Source: an uncultured Eubacteriales bacterium (GTDB lineage: Bacteria > Bacillota > Clostridia > Christensenellales > CAG-138). From it: 64,000 bases of DNA. Positions 53,068-63,726 of this stretch are shown one piece after another. The notes under the pieces were generated by a model. The model was not told the DNA's origin. It was given only the letters and a program-made list of their open reading frames with translations, and did no database searches. The DNA is taken from contig URQH01000001.1 of the NCBI GenBank assembly GCA_900549955.1, positions 75,710 through 139,709 of the forward strand. Direction: 5' to 3'. Numbering within the stretch: position 1 is the first letter of the stretch; every line of letters starts with the position of its first letter. A program made the position numbers and the translations under genes.

Positions 53068-54300
53068 GAAGTCCAGCGTGGCAAAATAGTCCATGGGCGT
53101 CTCCGCCCGGCGGATCAGCCGTGTGCTGCCGTCCTCTTCGAGCAGCACCTCCGCGCTGCGCAGCTTGCCGTTGTAATTGTACCCCATGGAAAAGCCGTGC
53201 GCGCCGGTGTCGTGAATGACCACAATGTCCCCGATGTCCACGTGCGGCAACTGCCGGTCGACGGCAAATTTGTCATTATTTTCGCACAGCGACCCCGTCA
53301 CGTCGTACAGCTCCGTGGGCGGCTCGTGCTCCTTGCCCAGCACGGTGATGTGGTGATAGGCGCCGTACATCGCGGGGCGCATGAGGTTGCACGCGCACGC
53401 ATCGAGGCCGATATAGTGCTTATAGATGCGCTTTTCGTGGATGGCGTGCGTGATCAGGTACCCGTACGGGCCGGTGATGTACCGCCCGAGTTCCGTATAC
53501 ACGGCCAGCTCCATCCCTGCGGGCCGCACGATCGCCTCGTACGCGCGGCGCACCTCCCGGCCGATGTAGCCGATGTCCGCCTCCCGCTCGTACGGGCGGT
53601 ACGGGATGCCGATGCCGCCGGACAAATTGACAAAGCGCACGTCCGCGCCCGTCTCGTCCCGCAACTCCACCGCCAGGCGGAACAGTCGTCGCGCCAGCGT
53701 GGGGTAATAGTCCGCGTCGGTGGTGTTGGACGCGAGAAACGCGTGCAGGCCAAACCGCTCCACGCCCAGCGCCTTGAGCCGTCGGAAGCCCTCGGTCAGC
53801 TGCTCGCGCGTAAACCCATACTTGGCGTCCCCAGGGTTGCCCATGATCGTATTGCCGAGCATGAATTCCCCGCCCGGATTGAACCGGCAACAGATCGTCT
53901 TGGGAATGCCGCCGTGCGCCTGCAAAAAGTCGATATGGGTGATGTCGTCCAGGTTGATGAGCACGTCCATCTCCCGGGCGAGCACAAACTCCTCGGCGGG
54001 CGTATCGTTGCTCGAAAACATGACGTCATGCCCGGAAATGCCGAGTGCCCGGGCCAGCATCAGCTCCGTGAGCGAGGAACAGTCCATACCGCACCCTTCC
54101 TCGTACAACAGCTGCATGATGACCGGGTTCGGCAGCGCCTTGACCGCAAAATACTCCCGAAATCCGGGATTCCAGGCAAACGCTTCCCGCAGGCGGCGCA
54201 CGTTCTGCCGAATGCCGTGTGCGTCGTACAGGTGAAAGGGCGTGGGATATGTCCGGCAGATTTCCTCCATCTGCCGCTTGTCAAACGGGAGCGTTTTCAA
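53053..54300 (-). CDS. lysA: Diaminopimelate decarboxylase (fold III PLP enzyme)
   Basis: A 415-residue enzyme making L-lysine from meso-diaminopimelate. The PLP lysine lies in [20 protein letters not shown] near residue 44. [15 protein letters not shown]-like strands, [14 protein letters not shown] and [19 protein letters not shown] complete the barrel, with [11 protein letters not shown] holding the active-site Cys. A TTG start at 54300 is chosen because GGAGG lies 8 bases upstream; it overlaps the smpB stop. Sequence belongs to the variant clostridial LysA group (GCGMDCSS), so another fold III decarboxylase is possible. Confidence 0.85.
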   Translation of the reverse strand: MKTLPFDKRQMEEICRTYPTPFHLYDAHGIRQNVRRLREAFAWNPGFREYFAVKALPNPVIMQLLYEEGCGMDCSSLTELMLARALGISGHDVMFSSNDTPAEEFVLAREMDVLINLDDITHIDFLQAHGGIPKTICCRFNPGGEFMLGNTIMGNPGDAKYGFTREQLTEGFRRLKALGVERFGLHAFLASNTTDADYYPTLARRLFRLAVELRDETGADVRFVNLSGGIGIPYRPYEREADIGYIGREVRRAYEAIVRPAGMELAVYTELGRYITGPYGYLITHAIHEKRIYKHYIGLDACACNLMRPAMYGAYHHITVLGKEHEPPTELYDVTGSLCENNDKFAVDRQLPHVDIGDIVVIHDTGAHGFSMGYNYNGKLRSAEVLLEEDGSTRLIRRAETPMDYFATLDFLHLF

Positions 54301-54764
54301 TGTCTGTCCTCCTTCATTCTGCGTTCCATCTCGCGCCCGGCGTCGCGTGCGGCGATCGAATGGCGCTTGTCGTACAGTTTTTTCCCCTTCGCCACGGCCA
54401 GCTCCACCTTGACCTTGCCATCCTTGAGATACAGCGAGAGCGGCACGAGACTCATCCCCTCGGTCTGCTGCTCCCGGCCCAGCCGGACGATCTCCCGCTT
54501 GTGGGCAAGCAGCTTGCGGGTACGGAACGGGTCGTGGTTGTAGATGTTGCCCTGCGCATACGGGCTCACGTGCATGCCGACCAGCAGCAGCTCGCCGTTC
54601 TTCACCTGGGCGTAACTGTCCTTCAGGTTGAGCTGCCCATTGCGGATGGATTTGACCTCCGTACCCTGCAAGGCTATGCCGCACTCGAGCGTATCTTCGA
54701 TGAAATAATCATGCCTTGCCTTTTTGTTTTGAGCGAGCACCTTTATGCCGCGCTTGACCGCCAT
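54297..54764 (-). CDS. smpB: SsrA-binding protein
   Basis: A 155-residue RNA-binding protein that delivers tmRNA to stalled ribosomes. Family motifs are [40 protein letters not shown] and [20 protein letters not shown]. The C-terminal tail [20 protein letters not shown] is the segment that enters the mRNA channel. The ATG at 54764 follows GGAGGG. It overlaps rnr by 56 bp and lysA by 4 bp. Confidence 0.97.
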   Translation of the reverse strand: MAVKRGIKVLAQNKKARHDYFIEDTLECGIALQGTEVKSIRNGQLNLKDSYAQVKNGELLLVGMHVSPYAQGNIYNHDPFRTRKLLAHKREIVRLGREQQTEGMSLVPLSLYLKDGKVKVELAVAKGKKLYDKRHSIAARDAGREMERRMKEDRH

Positions 54765-56739
54765 GCTTCCGCCCTCCCTTCTGCACAGGATTATATATTC
54801 TTTTGCTATTATAGCCGGGTTCCAGCTGCAAGTCAATCGTCGCCGTGTCCATATCCACGCGCACCACCTGCACGCGTACCCGGTCGCCCAGCCGGTAGAC
54901 CCGTCCGGTGCGCTCGCCCACCACGCGGTACCGGCGCGGTTCGGCCAGATACCAGTCGTCCATGAGCGTGTTGAGCGGGACAAAGCCCTCCGCGGTATTG
55001 GTCAGCTCCACGAACAGCCCGCCGCCCGTGACACCGGAGATCACGCCGTCAAACGTTTCGCCCAGCTGCTGCTGCATGTATTCACAGCGCTTGAGGTCGT
55101 CCACCGCGCGCTCCGCCTCCATTGCCGACCGCTCGGCGGCGCTGGTCGCACTGGCCAGCGCGGGCAGCGCGTCGGCCAGGCTGGCCGCCCGCCTGCCGGA
55201 CAGCGCCCCATGCAGCGACCACTTGAGGATGCGGTGCACCATCAGGTCCGGATACCGGCGGATGGGAGACGTGAAATGGCAATAATCCCGCAGCGCGAGT
55301 CCAAAGTGCCCGAGCGGCCGCTCAGAATAGCGTGCGCGCTGCATCGAGCGGAGCATGAGCCGCGATACGATGCTCTCCTCAGGCGAGCCCGCCGCCTGTT
55401 CCACGACCCGCTGCAGCGAGCGCGGCTGCACCTGGTCGCCCATGCGGATGCCATAGCCCAGCGTCTGCAAAAACACGTTGAGTTCCCGCAGCCGGTCCGG
55501 GTCGGGCGGCTCGTGGACGCGATACAGACACGGCAAATTGCGCGTGCGCATATGCGCGGCCACCGTCTCGTTGGCCAGCAGCATGCACTCCTCGATCACC
55601 CGGTTGGCAATCCCCCGCACCGCCGGCGCAAGCCCCACCGCGCGCCCCTCTGCGTCCAGCTCGATCTCGCTCTCGGCGATGTCAAAGTCGATGCTGCCGC
55701 GCGCGTGCCGACGCGCATACAGCCGCTTTTGCAGCGCCGCCAGATCCAGGAGCATGGGCGCGACGTCGGTATACCGTTCCCGCTGCGCCGGATCCCCCTC
55801 GATCAGGGCGGTCACGTCCTCATACACCAGCCGGTGCCGGGAGCGGATGACCGATTCGGCCAGCGAATACGCCGTCACGCGGCCGGACGGGTCGATGTCC
55901 ATGAGGCAGGAGAGCGTCAGCCGGTCCTCTCCCTCGTTCAGCGAGCAGATGCCGTTGGACAGTTCCTCGGGCAGCATGGGGATGACGCGGTCGGCAAAAT
56001 ACACGCTCGTGCCGCGCAGTCGCGCCTCACGGTCGATCGTGCTGCCGGGCCGCACGTAGGCACACACATCGGCAATGTGCACGCCCAGCCGCACTTGCCC
56101 GCCCTCCAGGCGCTCCAGCGACACCGCATCGTCAAAGTCCTTGCTGTGCGCGCCGTCGATCGTGACGGTGCAGAGACCGCGCAGGTCGAGCCGCCCGGCC
56201 AATGCCTCCGGCAAAACGGCCTGCGGCAGCGCGGCCGCCGCGTCCCGCACGGCCTTGGGAAAGGTATCCCGGATGCCGAAGCGCCGCACCACGGCCAGCA
56301 CGTCCACGCCGGCCTCCCCGCGCCTGCCCAGCACCTCCGTCACACGACCAAGCATTGGACGGCGGCCATCCGGATACTGCTCGATGCGCGCCACCACGCG
56401 GTCGCCGTCCGAAACGCGGCGGCCGCCACGCACGGGTACCAGCACATAGGGAATGCGCCGCTCATCCGGCACGACGCAGCCGCCGTCCACCGTGCCGACG
56501 ATCTGCGTCCACGCGCGCGTCTCAACCGCGGTCACCTCGCCCTCGATGCCGCCGCGCCGGCTCCCGAGCCGCCGCGCCAGCACCCGGTCCCCATGCATGG
56601 CCCCATGCATGGACTCCTGCGAAATATACCAGTCCTCCGAGCCGTCGTCCGGCACAAAAAACCCGAAGCCGCGCGCCGTGCACTGCATCCTGCCGGCCAA
56701 CTGGCCGCTGCGGCCCTTCGGCCGCCCCTGTCTCTGCAT
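54709..56739 (-). CDS. rnr: Ribonuclease R
   Basis: A 3'-5' exoribonuclease of about 676 residues. A cold-shock OB domain opens it ([20 protein letters not shown]). The RNB catalytic domain has [20 protein letters not shown] near residue 200 with the metal-binding Asp cluster. A C-terminal S1 domain ([20 protein letters not shown]) and a basic Lys/Arg tail complete it. The ATG at 56739 is chosen for its GGAGAGG site; the frame is open further upstream. RNase R works with tmRNA and SmpB to degrade defective mRNA. Confidence 0.95.
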   Translation of the reverse strand: MQRQGRPKGRSGQLAGRMQCTARGFGFFVPDDGSEDWYISQESMHGAMHGDRVLARRLGSRRGGIEGEVTAVETRAWTQIVGTVDGGCVVPDERRIPYVLVPVRGGRRVSDGDRVVARIEQYPDGRRPMLGRVTEVLGRRGEAGVDVLAVVRRFGIRDTFPKAVRDAAAALPQAVLPEALAGRLDLRGLCTVTIDGAHSKDFDDAVSLERLEGGQVRLGVHIADVCAYVRPGSTIDREARLRGTSVYFADRVIPMLPEELSNGICSLNEGEDRLTLSCLMDIDPSGRVTAYSLAESVIRSRHRLVYEDVTALIEGDPAQRERYTDVAPMLLDLAALQKRLYARRHARGSIDFDIAESEIELDAEGRAVGLAPAVRGIANRVIEECMLLANETVAAHMRTRNLPCLYRVHEPPDPDRLRELNVFLQTLGYGIRMGDQVQPRSLQRVVEQAAGSPEESIVSRLMLRSMQRARYSERPLGHFGLALRDYCHFTSPIRRYPDLMVHRILKWSLHGALSGRRAASLADALPALASATSAAERSAMEAERAVDDLKRCEYMQQQLGETFDGVISGVTGGGLFVELTNTAEGFVPLNTLMDDWYLAEPRRYRVVGERTGRVYRLGDRVRVQVVRVDMDTATIDLQLEPGYNSKRIYNPVQKGGRKHGGQARHKGARSKQKGKA

Positions 56740-56892
56740 TTCGCCTCTCCTCTCTCCGTGGCAGGCCGGCGCGCCGGCCTGCCGGGCTTCCGCCGCTCCT
56801 GCTGCGTAGCATGCCCCGCCGCTGCGCGCGCCAGACATAAAAACAGCGCCCCATGACGCCGTCATGGAACGCTACCGGTCGGTACGACCCGA

Positions 56893-57132
56893 TCAGCCCA
56901 CGATCGCCAACACGATGGCCAGCACACCCAGGATGATGGCGAGTACGACCGTGGTCTTCTGCAGCTTCGCCTCGCGGCTGGCCGCCTTGCCGCGCGCCGT
57001 GAACGACTGCGTATCGCCGCCGAACGCGCTGCCCATGCCGGCAGACTTGGTCTTCTGCATCAGTACCACAACGATCAGGAGCACAGCCACCAGCAGCAGC
57101 GCAATCGTGATGATGGTCGAAACGACTTCCAT
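56893..57132 (-). CDS. secG: Preprotein translocase subunit SecG
   Basis: A 79-residue inner-membrane protein. Two hydrophobic helices (IITIALLLVAVLLIVVVLMQ and VVLAIILGVLAIVLAIVG) flank a loop with the family motif GMGSAFGGDTQSFTARGKAA. It supports SecYEA export. It is the first gene after the strong promoter at 57285-57313, ahead of rnr. Confidence 0.95.
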   Translation of the reverse strand: MEVVSTIITIALLLVAVLLIVVVLMQKTKSAGMGSAFGGDTQSFTARGKAASREAKLQKTTVVLAIILGVLAIVLAIVG

Positions 57133-57284
57133 GACTCTATTCCTTTCTGCCCGGGCTGCCGGGCGGCGCCTGCCTTGGCAACGGCAGGCCTGAAAACTCA
57201 ATCATCGTCCCAGACGGGACAAAGCAAAAAACGGCGGCGGAAGTTTGGCCGCAGCCGCGCCCTTCCACAATGACTGCAATGCGC

Positions 57285-57313
57285 ATTATACCATGCGGCA
57301 GCGCAGAATTCAA
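57285..57313 (-). promoter_or_regulatory. Predicted sigma-A promoter of secG-rnr-smpB-lysA
   Basis: TTGAAT and TATAAT separated by 17 bases with a TG extended -10, just downstream of the gpmI terminator. Confidence 0.75.
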
Positions 57314-57314
57314 G

Positions 57315-57354
57315 AAAAACGGGGCGCTTTTTTGAAAAAAGGCGCCCCGTTTTT
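57315..57354 (-). terminator. Terminator of the proS-to-gpmI operon
   Basis: Stem AAAAACGGGGCGC / GCGCCCCGTTTTT extended by an inner T/A-rich helix, followed by a T-run on the minus strand. It lies 16 bp after the gpmI stop. Confidence 0.88.
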
Positions 57355-57370
57355 TCACTGTTACGGGGTC

Positions 57371-58915
57371 TTAGCCCTCGATCAGGCTGCGCCCGGTCAT
57401 TTCCGGCGGCACCGGCAGGCCGAGCAGCTCCAGCAACGTGGGCGCCAGGTCGCTCAGCCGCCCGTCGCCACGCAGACGCACGTTCCGGCGCGCATCGTCC
57501 ACGAGGATGCAGGGCACAGGATTTGTCGTATGCGCGGTAAACGGCGCATCCGCCGCCGTGTCCCACATGAGCTCCGCGTTGCCGTGATCGGCCGTGATGA
57601 TACAGCGGCCGCCGGTGCTGCGGATGGCGTCCACGACGCGTTGCACACACGCGTCGACGGCGTGCACGGCCGCCACCGCCGCCTCCATCACGCCCGTGTG
57701 GCCGACCATGTCGCAATTGGCAAAGTTCAGGATCATCACGTCGTACTTGCCGCTCTCAATGCGGCGCACGGCCTCCTCCGTCACCTCATAGGCGCTCATC
57801 TCCGGCTTGAGGTCATAGGTGGCCACCTTGGGCGACGGAATCAGCGCGCGATCCTCCCCCGCGTTCGGCGCTTCCACACCGCCGTTGAAGAAGAACGTCA
57901 CGTGCGCGTACTTTTCGGTTTCCGCAATGCGCAGCTGCGTCTTGCCACAGGCGGACAGATACTCGCCAAGCGTGTTGCTGAGCGTCTCCGGCTGGAAGGC
58001 CACGTGGAGACGTCCCTCAAACGTCTTGTCGTACTGCGTCATGGAGACGTAATACAGCGGCAGATAGCCCAACTTGCGCGCAAAGCCATCGAAATCCTCG
58101 AAGATGTACGCGCGGCTGATCTCCCGCGCGCGGTCGGGCCGGAAGTTGAAAAAGACCACGGAGTCGTTTGCCGAGATGGTGGCGACCGGGTGGCCGTCCT
58201 CGAGCACGACGGTGGGTTTCACAAACTCGTCCACCACGCCCTCGTCATAGCTCTGCTGCATGGCCGCCACGGCGCTCGGCGCGGTCACGCCCTCGCCATA
58301 GGTCATGGCAGCATAGGCCAGCTGCACGCGCTCATACCGGTTGTCGCGGTCCATGGCGTAGTACCGTCCCATGACCGTGGCGATCTTGCCACAGCCGATG
58401 CGCGCAAGCTCCGCCTCGAGCTGCTCGATGTAGCCCTTGCCACTCGCAGGCGGCACGTCGCGCCCGTCCATAAAGCAGTGGATGTACACGCGCGACAGGC
58501 CGTTGCGCTTTGCCATCTCCACCAGCGCATACAGGTGCTTGAGGTGGCTGTGCACGCCGCCGTCGGAGCAGAGCCCCATCAGGTGCAGCGCCGTTCCGTG
58601 CCGCTTGCAGTTCTCCATGGCGCCGAGCAGCGCGGGATTGGTAAAGAAATCGCCGTCCTCAATGGACTTGGTAATGCGGGTGAGCTCCTGATACACGATG
58701 CGCCCGGCGCCGATGTTCAGGTGCCCCACCTCCGAGTTGCCCATCTGGCCCGCAGGCAGACCCACGTCCAGCCCGCTGGCCTGCAGCTCGGTATGCGGAT
58801 AGGCCGCGGCGAGGGCACGGATGTGCGCCGCGCCGTCGGCCTTAATGGCGTTATATTCGCTCTCCCGGCGGCAGCCAAAACCGTCCAGGATGATCAGTGC
58901 AGTGATCGGTTTCAT
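57371..58915 (-). CDS. gpmI: 2,3-bisphosphoglycerate-independent phosphoglycerate mutase
   Basis: A 514-residue glycolytic enzyme interconverting 3- and 2-phosphoglycerate. The metal-binding start is ALIILDGFGCRRESEYNAIK, the phospho-serine lies in GQMGNSEVGHLNIGAGRIVY near residue 60, and the second metal site in NFANCDMVGHTGVMEAAVAA and ITADHGNAELMWD. Length matches the family. Its ATG overlaps the tpiA stop by one base. Confidence 0.97.
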   Translation of the reverse strand: MKPITALIILDGFGCRRESEYNAIKADGAAHIRALAAAYPHTELQASGLDVGLPAGQMGNSEVGHLNIGAGRIVYQELTRITKSIEDGDFFTNPALLGAMENCKRHGTALHLMGLCSDGGVHSHLKHLYALVEMAKRNGLSRVYIHCFMDGRDVPPASGKGYIEQLEAELARIGCGKIATVMGRYYAMDRDNRYERVQLAYAAMTYGEGVTAPSAVAAMQQSYDEGVVDEFVKPTVVLEDGHPVATISANDSVVFFNFRPDRAREISRAYIFEDFDGFARKLGYLPLYYVSMTQYDKTFEGRLHVAFQPETLSNTLGEYLSACGKTQLRIAETEKYAHVTFFFNGGVEAPNAGEDRALIPSPKVATYDLKPEMSAYEVTEEAVRRIESGKYDVMILNFANCDMVGHTGVMEAAVAAVHAVDACVQRVVDAIRSTGGRCIITADHGNAELMWDTAADAPFTAHTTNPVPCILVDDARRNVRLRGDGRLSDLAPTLLELLGLPVPPEMTGRSLIEG

Positions 58916-59661
58916 CAGTAGTTGACCACCTTGGAGAAGTCCTCCGCCTTGAGGCTGGCGCCACCGATGAGCCCGCCGTCGATCTCCGGCATGGCCATGA
59001 GCTCGGACGCGTTCTTCGGGTTCATGCTGCCGCCATATTGAATGCGCACTTCCTCCGCGACCGCCTGCCCAAACGCCTCCGCGATAGCGCCGCGGATCAC
59101 GCCGATGGTGGCATTGGCGTCTTCGGCGGTGGCCGTCTTGCCGGTGCCGATGGCCCAGATGGGCTCATAGGCGATGACGACGGACTTCACCTGCTCCGGC
59201 TCCATGCCGGCCAGCGCCGCCTTGGCCTGGCCGGAAACCAGCGCGTCCGTCACGCCGCTCTCCCGCTGCTCGAGCGTCTCGCCCACGCAGATGATCGGCG
59301 TGATGCCGGCGGCGAGCGCCGCCTTGGCGCGGGCGTTCACGCCCTCGTCCGTCTCGCCAAAGTACTGCCTGCGCTCGCTGTGGCCGATGATGGCATACTC
59401 GACGCCAAAGGCCTTCAGCATGTCGGCGCTGATCTCGCCGGTAAACGCGCCCTTGGCCGCCCAGTGGACGTTCTGCGCGCCGAGGTGCACGTTGGTGCCC
59501 TTGACGAGCTTGCTGACCGCGCAGAGGTCCACGTACGGCGGGCACACGACCACGTCGCACTTGGCGTCCTTGACGAGCGGCAGCAGCGCGGAGACGAGCT
59601 CCTCCGCCGCCTCCGGCGTCATATTCATCTTCCAGTTTCCCGCAATGATCGGTTTCCTCAT
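58915..59661 (-). CDS. tpiA: Triosephosphate isomerase
   Basis: A 248-residue TIM-barrel enzyme. Catalytic Lys in [15 protein letters not shown], His in [20 protein letters not shown] and Glu in [20 protein letters not shown] are all visible. The ATG at 59661 gives the canonical [13 protein letters not shown] start. It lies 46 bp after pgk. Confidence 0.97.
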   Translation of the reverse strand: MRKPIIAGNWKMNMTPEAAEELVSALLPLVKDAKCDVVVCPPYVDLCAVSKLVKGTNVHLGAQNVHWAAKGAFTGEISADMLKAFGVEYAIIGHSERRQYFGETDEGVNARAKAALAAGITPIICVGETLEQRESGVTDALVSGQAKAALAGMEPEQVKSVVIAYEPIWAIGTGKTATAEDANATIGVIRGAIAEAFGQAVAEEVRIQYGGSMNPKNASELMAMPEIDGGLIGGASLKAEDFSKVVNY

Positions 59662-59707
59662 GACGATACCCCCGTTTCCTTTCAAATTTTCACGCAAGCG
59701 GCCGTTC

Positions 59708-60895
59708 TCACTTGTCGTTCAGCACCGCCACGCCCGGCAGCACCTTGCCCTCGAGGAACTCCAGCGACGCGCCGCCGCCGGTGGAGATGTGCGTCATCTT
59801 GTCTGCAAAGCCGAGCTTCCTGACTGCAGAGGCGGAATCGCCGCCGCCAATGATCGTCGTGCCCTTGCACGCGGCGCACGCTTCGGCCACCTTCTTGGTC
59901 CCTTCGGCAAACGCCGGGAACTCGAACACGCCCATCGGCCCGTTCCAGATGACGGTCTTGGCGTTCACAATGGTCTCGGAGAACAGCTTGACCGTCTCGG
60001 GTCCAATGTCCATACCCTGCCAGCCGGCGGGGATTTCGCTGGACTTGACGACCTTGTGGTCGGCCTCCGCGTCGAAACGATCCGCCACGACGTTGTCCAC
60101 CGGCAACAGCAGGTTCACGCCCTTGTCGGCCGCCTGCTGCATGAGCGACTTGGCCAGGTCGATGCTGTCCGCGTCGAGCAGGGAGTCGCCAATCTCATAG
60201 CCCTTGGCCTTGAGGAACGTATACGCCATGCCGCCGCCGATGATCAGGCTGTCGCACTTGGAAAGCAGGTTCGTAATCACGCCGATCTTGTCGGCCACCT
60301 TCGCGCCGCCGAGGATCGCCACAAACGGCCGCTCGGGATGCTCCAGCGCCGCGCCCATGACGCCCAATTCCTTGCCGATCAGGAAGCCGGCAACCGCCGG
60401 CAGGTACGCCGCCACGCCCGCGGTGGACGCATGCGCGCGATGGACGGTGCCAAATGCGTCGGACACGTAGATCTCCGCGAGAGACGCGAGTTGCTTTGCA
60501 AAGGCCGGGTCGTTGTCGGTCTCTTCCTTGTAGAACCGGACGTTCTCCAGCAGGACGATCTCGCCTTCCTGCATTTCCGCGATGGCCGCCTTGGCGCTCT
60601 CGCCGATGGTATCCTTGGCAAAGCGGATCTTCGTATCGGGCAGCAGCTCCGCAAGCCGTTTGGCCACCGGGGCGAGGGAATACTTCGGGTCGACCTTGCC
60701 CTTCGGGCGGCCCAGGTGCGAACAGAGGATAACTTTGGCCTTATGGTCGAGCAAATAGCGGATCGTCGGCAGCGCGGCCACGATGCGCTTGTCGTCCGAA
60801 ACCTGGCCGTCCTCCGTCAACGGCACGTTGAAATCGACACGGACGAGGACTTTCTTACCGGTTACGTTGATGTCTTCAATCGTCTTTTTCGCCAT
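59708..60895 (-). CDS. pgk: Phosphoglycerate kinase
   Basis: A 395-residue enzyme generating ATP in glycolysis. The N-terminal substrate motif is [20 protein letters not shown], followed by [20 protein letters not shown]. The C-terminal nucleotide site has [20 protein letters not shown] and [20 protein letters not shown]. No gap gene accompanies pgk-tpiA-gpmI in this window. Confidence 0.97.
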   Translation of the reverse strand: MAKKTIEDINVTGKKVLVRVDFNVPLTEDGQVSDDKRIVAALPTIRYLLDHKAKVILCSHLGRPKGKVDPKYSLAPVAKRLAELLPDTKIRFAKDTIGESAKAAIAEMQEGEIVLLENVRFYKEETDNDPAFAKQLASLAEIYVSDAFGTVHRAHASTAGVAAYLPAVAGFLIGKELGVMGAALEHPERPFVAILGGAKVADKIGVITNLLSKCDSLIIGGGMAYTFLKAKGYEIGDSLLDADSIDLAKSLMQQAADKGVNLLLPVDNVVADRFDAEADHKVVKSSEIPAGWQGMDIGPETVKLFSETIVNAKTVIWNGPMGVFEFPAFAEGTKKVAEACAACKGTTIIGGGDSASAVRKLGFADKMTHISTGGGASLEFLEGKVLPGVAVLNDK

Positions 60896-60913
60896 AATGA
60901 TCTATCTCCTTTT

Positions 60914-61642
60914 TCAAATATCCATGATCCCCATATCTTGTACCACCATTGTGGGGGAAAAGTCAATCCCTGCCGCCACAATCCGCTCCAATGTTGCGGC
61001 AGCGGCCTCCATCCCGCCGTCCAGATGGGTCAGGAGCAGCCGTTTTACCCCGCTCTCGCGCGCGAGGCGCGCCGTTTCGGCCGCCGTCATGTGCACGGGG
61101 CGCGGCGCACATGCCGCCCCGGCAAAGCAGGCGTCCGCCAGCAACACGTCCGCGCCCGCAACCGCTTTGGCAAGCTCCGGGAAGTACGCCGTATCCCCGG
61201 TATAAAACAGGCTGTGCACCCCGTCGCTCACGCGCACGGCATACGTCTCGACCGGATGCACCACCGGGAACAGACGCACCGTCAGGCTCCCAAACGAATA
61301 TTCGCACTCCGGCCGCGAAGGCTCCCATAAAAACGCGCCGTTGCCGAAAAACAGGCTCGCCGCATCGTCCGGCGTCGCGGGCGCGACCACCGGCAACCGG
61401 GCCGCTGCCTGCGCCTCCAACGCATAGCGCAATACGCCAAGATCCGACGCATGGTCCATGTGCCAGTGCGACACGACCACGCCCGTCAGTCCCGCCGCCG
61501 GGCAGACCCGGCGCAGATTGGCGATCACGCCGCTGCCGCAGTCGAGCAGCAGGCGTGTATCCCCGCTCTCGACCAGATAGCCGGAGCAGGCGCCCCCAGG
61601 CGGGGGGAACGGGCCGAACCGGCCCAGCACCGTCAGCCGCAT
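60914..61642 (-). CDS. MBL-fold metallo-hydrolase
   Basis: A 242-residue hydrolase. The metal motif is VVSHWHMDHASDLGVLRYAL (HxHxDH) near residue 58, with further ligands in FPVVHPVETYAVRV, LADACFAG and LLTHLDGG. It resembles the RNase Z-like/YhfI group that cleaves phosphodiesters or acts on cyclic phosphates. No CPSF-type domain. It is one base from the ECF gene and 18 bp before pgk; its substrate is unknown. Confidence 0.88.
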   Translation of the reverse strand: MRLTVLGRFGPFPPPGGACSGYLVESGDTRLLLDCGSGVIANLRRVCPAAGLTGVVVSHWHMDHASDLGVLRYALEAQAAARLPVVAPATPDDAASLFFGNGAFLWEPSRPECEYSFGSLTVRLFPVVHPVETYAVRVSDGVHSLFYTGDTAYFPELAKAVAGADVLLADACFAGAACAPRPVHMTAAETARLARESGVKRLLLTHLDGGMEAAAATLERIVAAGIDFSPTMVVQDMGIMDI

Positions 61643-61643
61643 G

Positions 61644-62219
61644 TCAGCGCACCCGCCTGTTTCCCGTACCGGCATAGTATGCGCCGGGGCGGGCCGGATC
61701 GAGCAGGCCGCGCACGCGCGGCGGAATGCACTGCAGCAGGCACGCGCCGGCGGCGCCACACACGAGTCCCTGTAACAGGTTGAGCGGAATCTGGTACGCC
61801 GCGATGGCATACTGCCCAAATACCGTCAAATCATACACGAAATAACCCGCGATCATAATGCCCTCTGCGAGGAACGCCGCGCGAAAGCAGGCCTTCCAGC
61901 CGGAGCAGCGCGTGGCAAACGCGCCGATGAACAGCGCCATGCCGCCTTTGATCAGGAAACTTCCGATGATGTAGGAATAGCTGCCCACCAGCAGGTCGGC
62001 CAGGGCCATGCCCAGCGCAGCGATCAGCGCGCCCCACGGCGTGCCGCACAGCAGCACGGCGAAAAACACGCACACATCCCCGAGCGTGACATAGACGCCC
62101 GCATCGCGTCCGCCGATCGTCACGCTCAGCGGCACCGGCACGCGGAGAAGCGCCGTCACCAGCACGGTCAGCGCCAACAGCAGAAACAGTAGCAGCCACT
62201 TTTTCTGTTCCGGTTTCAT
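61644..62219 (-). CDS. ECF transporter substrate-specificity (S) component
   Basis: A 191-residue protein with about six helices. It carries the DUF1393/ECF-S pattern VYVTLGDVCVFFAVLLCGTP, then AALGMALADLLVGSYSYIIG and LIKGGMALFIGAFATRC. It would bind a vitamin or similar small molecule and couple to ECF ATPases encoded elsewhere. No riboswitch was seen in the 58 bp before it. Confidence 0.82.
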   Translation of the reverse strand: MKPEQKKWLLLFLLLALTVLVTALLRVPVPLSVTIGGRDAGVYVTLGDVCVFFAVLLCGTPWGALIAALGMALADLLVGSYSYIIGSFLIKGGMALFIGAFATRCSGWKACFRAAFLAEGIMIAGYFVYDLTVFGQYAIAAYQIPLNLLQGLVCGAAGACLLQCIPPRVRGLLDPARPGAYYAGTGNRRVR

Positions 62220-62277
62220 GATCCCGTCGCCTCCCTCTCTTCCCCGTTTCCCCGTGCGTTCAGCTCGCGCCGGCCGC

Positions 62278-63726
62278 TCAGTAGGATTTTGCAAAATACA
62301 TGCGCGTCACGGCCGGCTTGCCGCAGTGCACGCACACGGCGCCTTCCTCCACCTCTGCGCCGTCGAACGGCATGCAGCGCGTGGTGGCGCCCGTCTTGGC
62401 CTTGATCTCGTCCTCGCACGCGCCGCAGCCGCACCAGTTGGCCAAAACAAACCCGTTCTGCACGCCGGCGGCCAGCTCGTCAAAGGTTTCGGCCTGCACC
62501 GTCTTGGCCTCCCGGAACGCGAGCGCCTTTTGATACATGCCGTCGTGCACACTGTCGAGCAGCGTCTTGAGCGCATCGGAAAGCCCTTCCATCGGCAGCG
62601 CCAGCTTTTCCAGCGTGTCGCGGCGCACCGCCATGACCTGGCCGTTCTCGATGTCGCGCGGACCCACTTCCACGCGCACGGGCACGCCCTTCATCTCCCA
62701 CTCGTTGAACTTCCAGCCCGCGCTCTGGTCGCGATCGTCCAGCTGCACGCGCAGCCCGGCGGCCTTGAGCGACTGCAGCAGCTCGTTCGCCTTCTCCAGC
62801 ACGCCCGGCTTGTGCATCGCGATGGGCAATATGACCACCTGGATGGGCGCGACGCGCGGCGGCATCACGAGCCCCCGGTCGTCCCCATGCACCATGATCA
62901 GACCGCCGATCATGCGCGTGGACACGCCCCAGGAGGTCGTATAGCACGGCTCCAGCCGTCCCTCTTTGGAGAGATAGTTGATATCGTATGCCTTGGCAAA
63001 ATGGTCGGACAGGTTGTGGCTCGTCCCCATCTGGAGTGCCTTGCCGTCCTGCATCATGGCCTCGAGCGTATAGGTGGCGTATGCGCCGGCAAACTTCTCG
63101 TTCTCGCTCTTGCGGCCGCAAATGACCGGAATGGCCAGCACGTCCTCCATAAACGCGCGATAGGTGCGCAGCTGCTGGATGGTCTCCGCCTGCGCCTCCT
63201 CGGCCGTCGCGTGCGCGGTGTGCCCCTCCTGCCAGAGGAACTCGCTCGTGCGCAGGAACGGCCGGGTGTTTTTCTCCCAGCGCACGACGTTGCACCACTG
63301 GTTGAGCAGCAGCGGCAGATCCCGATAAGACTGGATCCATTTGCTGTACATCGAGCAGATGATCGTCTCGCTCGTCGGACGCACGCACAGGCGCTCCGTC
63401 AGCAGCTCGTCGCCGCCGTGCGTGACCCACGCCACCTCCGGCGCAAACCCTTCCACGTGCTCCGCTTCCTTTTTCAGCAGGCTTTCGGGAATGAACAGCG
63501 GAAAATATGCGTTCTGGTGGCCGGTCGCCTTGAACCGCGCGTCCAGGTCCTGCTGGATCAGCTCCCAAACGCGGTAGCCGTACGGTTTGATGACCATGCA
63601 GCCGCGCACGTCGGAATAGTCGACCATATCGGTCTTGAGGATCACGTCGGTATACCACTGAGGGAAGTTTTCCCGGCGCGATGCGATCTGGGTGACAAAG
63701 CCTTCGTTTTTGTTGTTTTTACCCAT
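62278..63726 (-). CDS. proS: Prolyl-tRNA synthetase, type 3 (archaeal/eukaryote-like)
   Basis: This 482-residue class II enzyme charges tRNA-Pro. Motif 2 and neighbours read RPTSETIICSMYSKWIQSYR, CNVVRWEKNTRPFLRTSEFL and WQEGHTAHATAEEAQAETIQ. The anticodon-binding domain and a C-terminal zinc-binding tail (CGCGACEDEIKAKTGATTRC, then VCVHCGKPAVTR) complete the type 3 form. No YbaK editing insertion is present. The ATG at 63726 overlaps the stop of the preceding gene. Confidence 0.96.
   Translation of the reverse strand: MGKNNKNEGFVTQIASRRENFPQWYTDVILKTDMVDYSDVRGCMVIKPYGYRVWELIQQDLDARFKATGHQNAYFPLFIPESLLKKEAEHVEGFAPEVAWVTHGGDELLTERLCVRPTSETIICSMYSKWIQSYRDLPLLLNQWCNVVRWEKNTRPFLRTSEFLWQEGHTAHATAEEAQAETIQQLRTYRAFMEDVLAIPVICGRKSENEKFAGAYATYTLEAMMQDGKALQMGTSHNLSDHFAKAYDINYLSKEGRLEPCYTTSWGVSTRMIGGLIMVHGDDRGLVMPPRVAPIQVVILPIAMHKPGVLEKANELLQSLKAAGLRVQLDDRDQSAGWKFNEWEMKGVPVRVEVGPRDIENGQVMAVRRDTLEKLALPMEGLSDALKTLLDSVHDGMYQKALAFREAKTVQAETFDELAAGVQNGFVLANWCGCGACEDEIKAKTGATTRCMPFDGAEVEEGAVCVHCGKPAVTRMYFAKSY

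Noticed and set aside
54745..56856. A 703-codon plus-strand open frame opposite rnr
   Set aside because: Antisense shadow; rnr on the other strand has OB, RNB and S1 domains.
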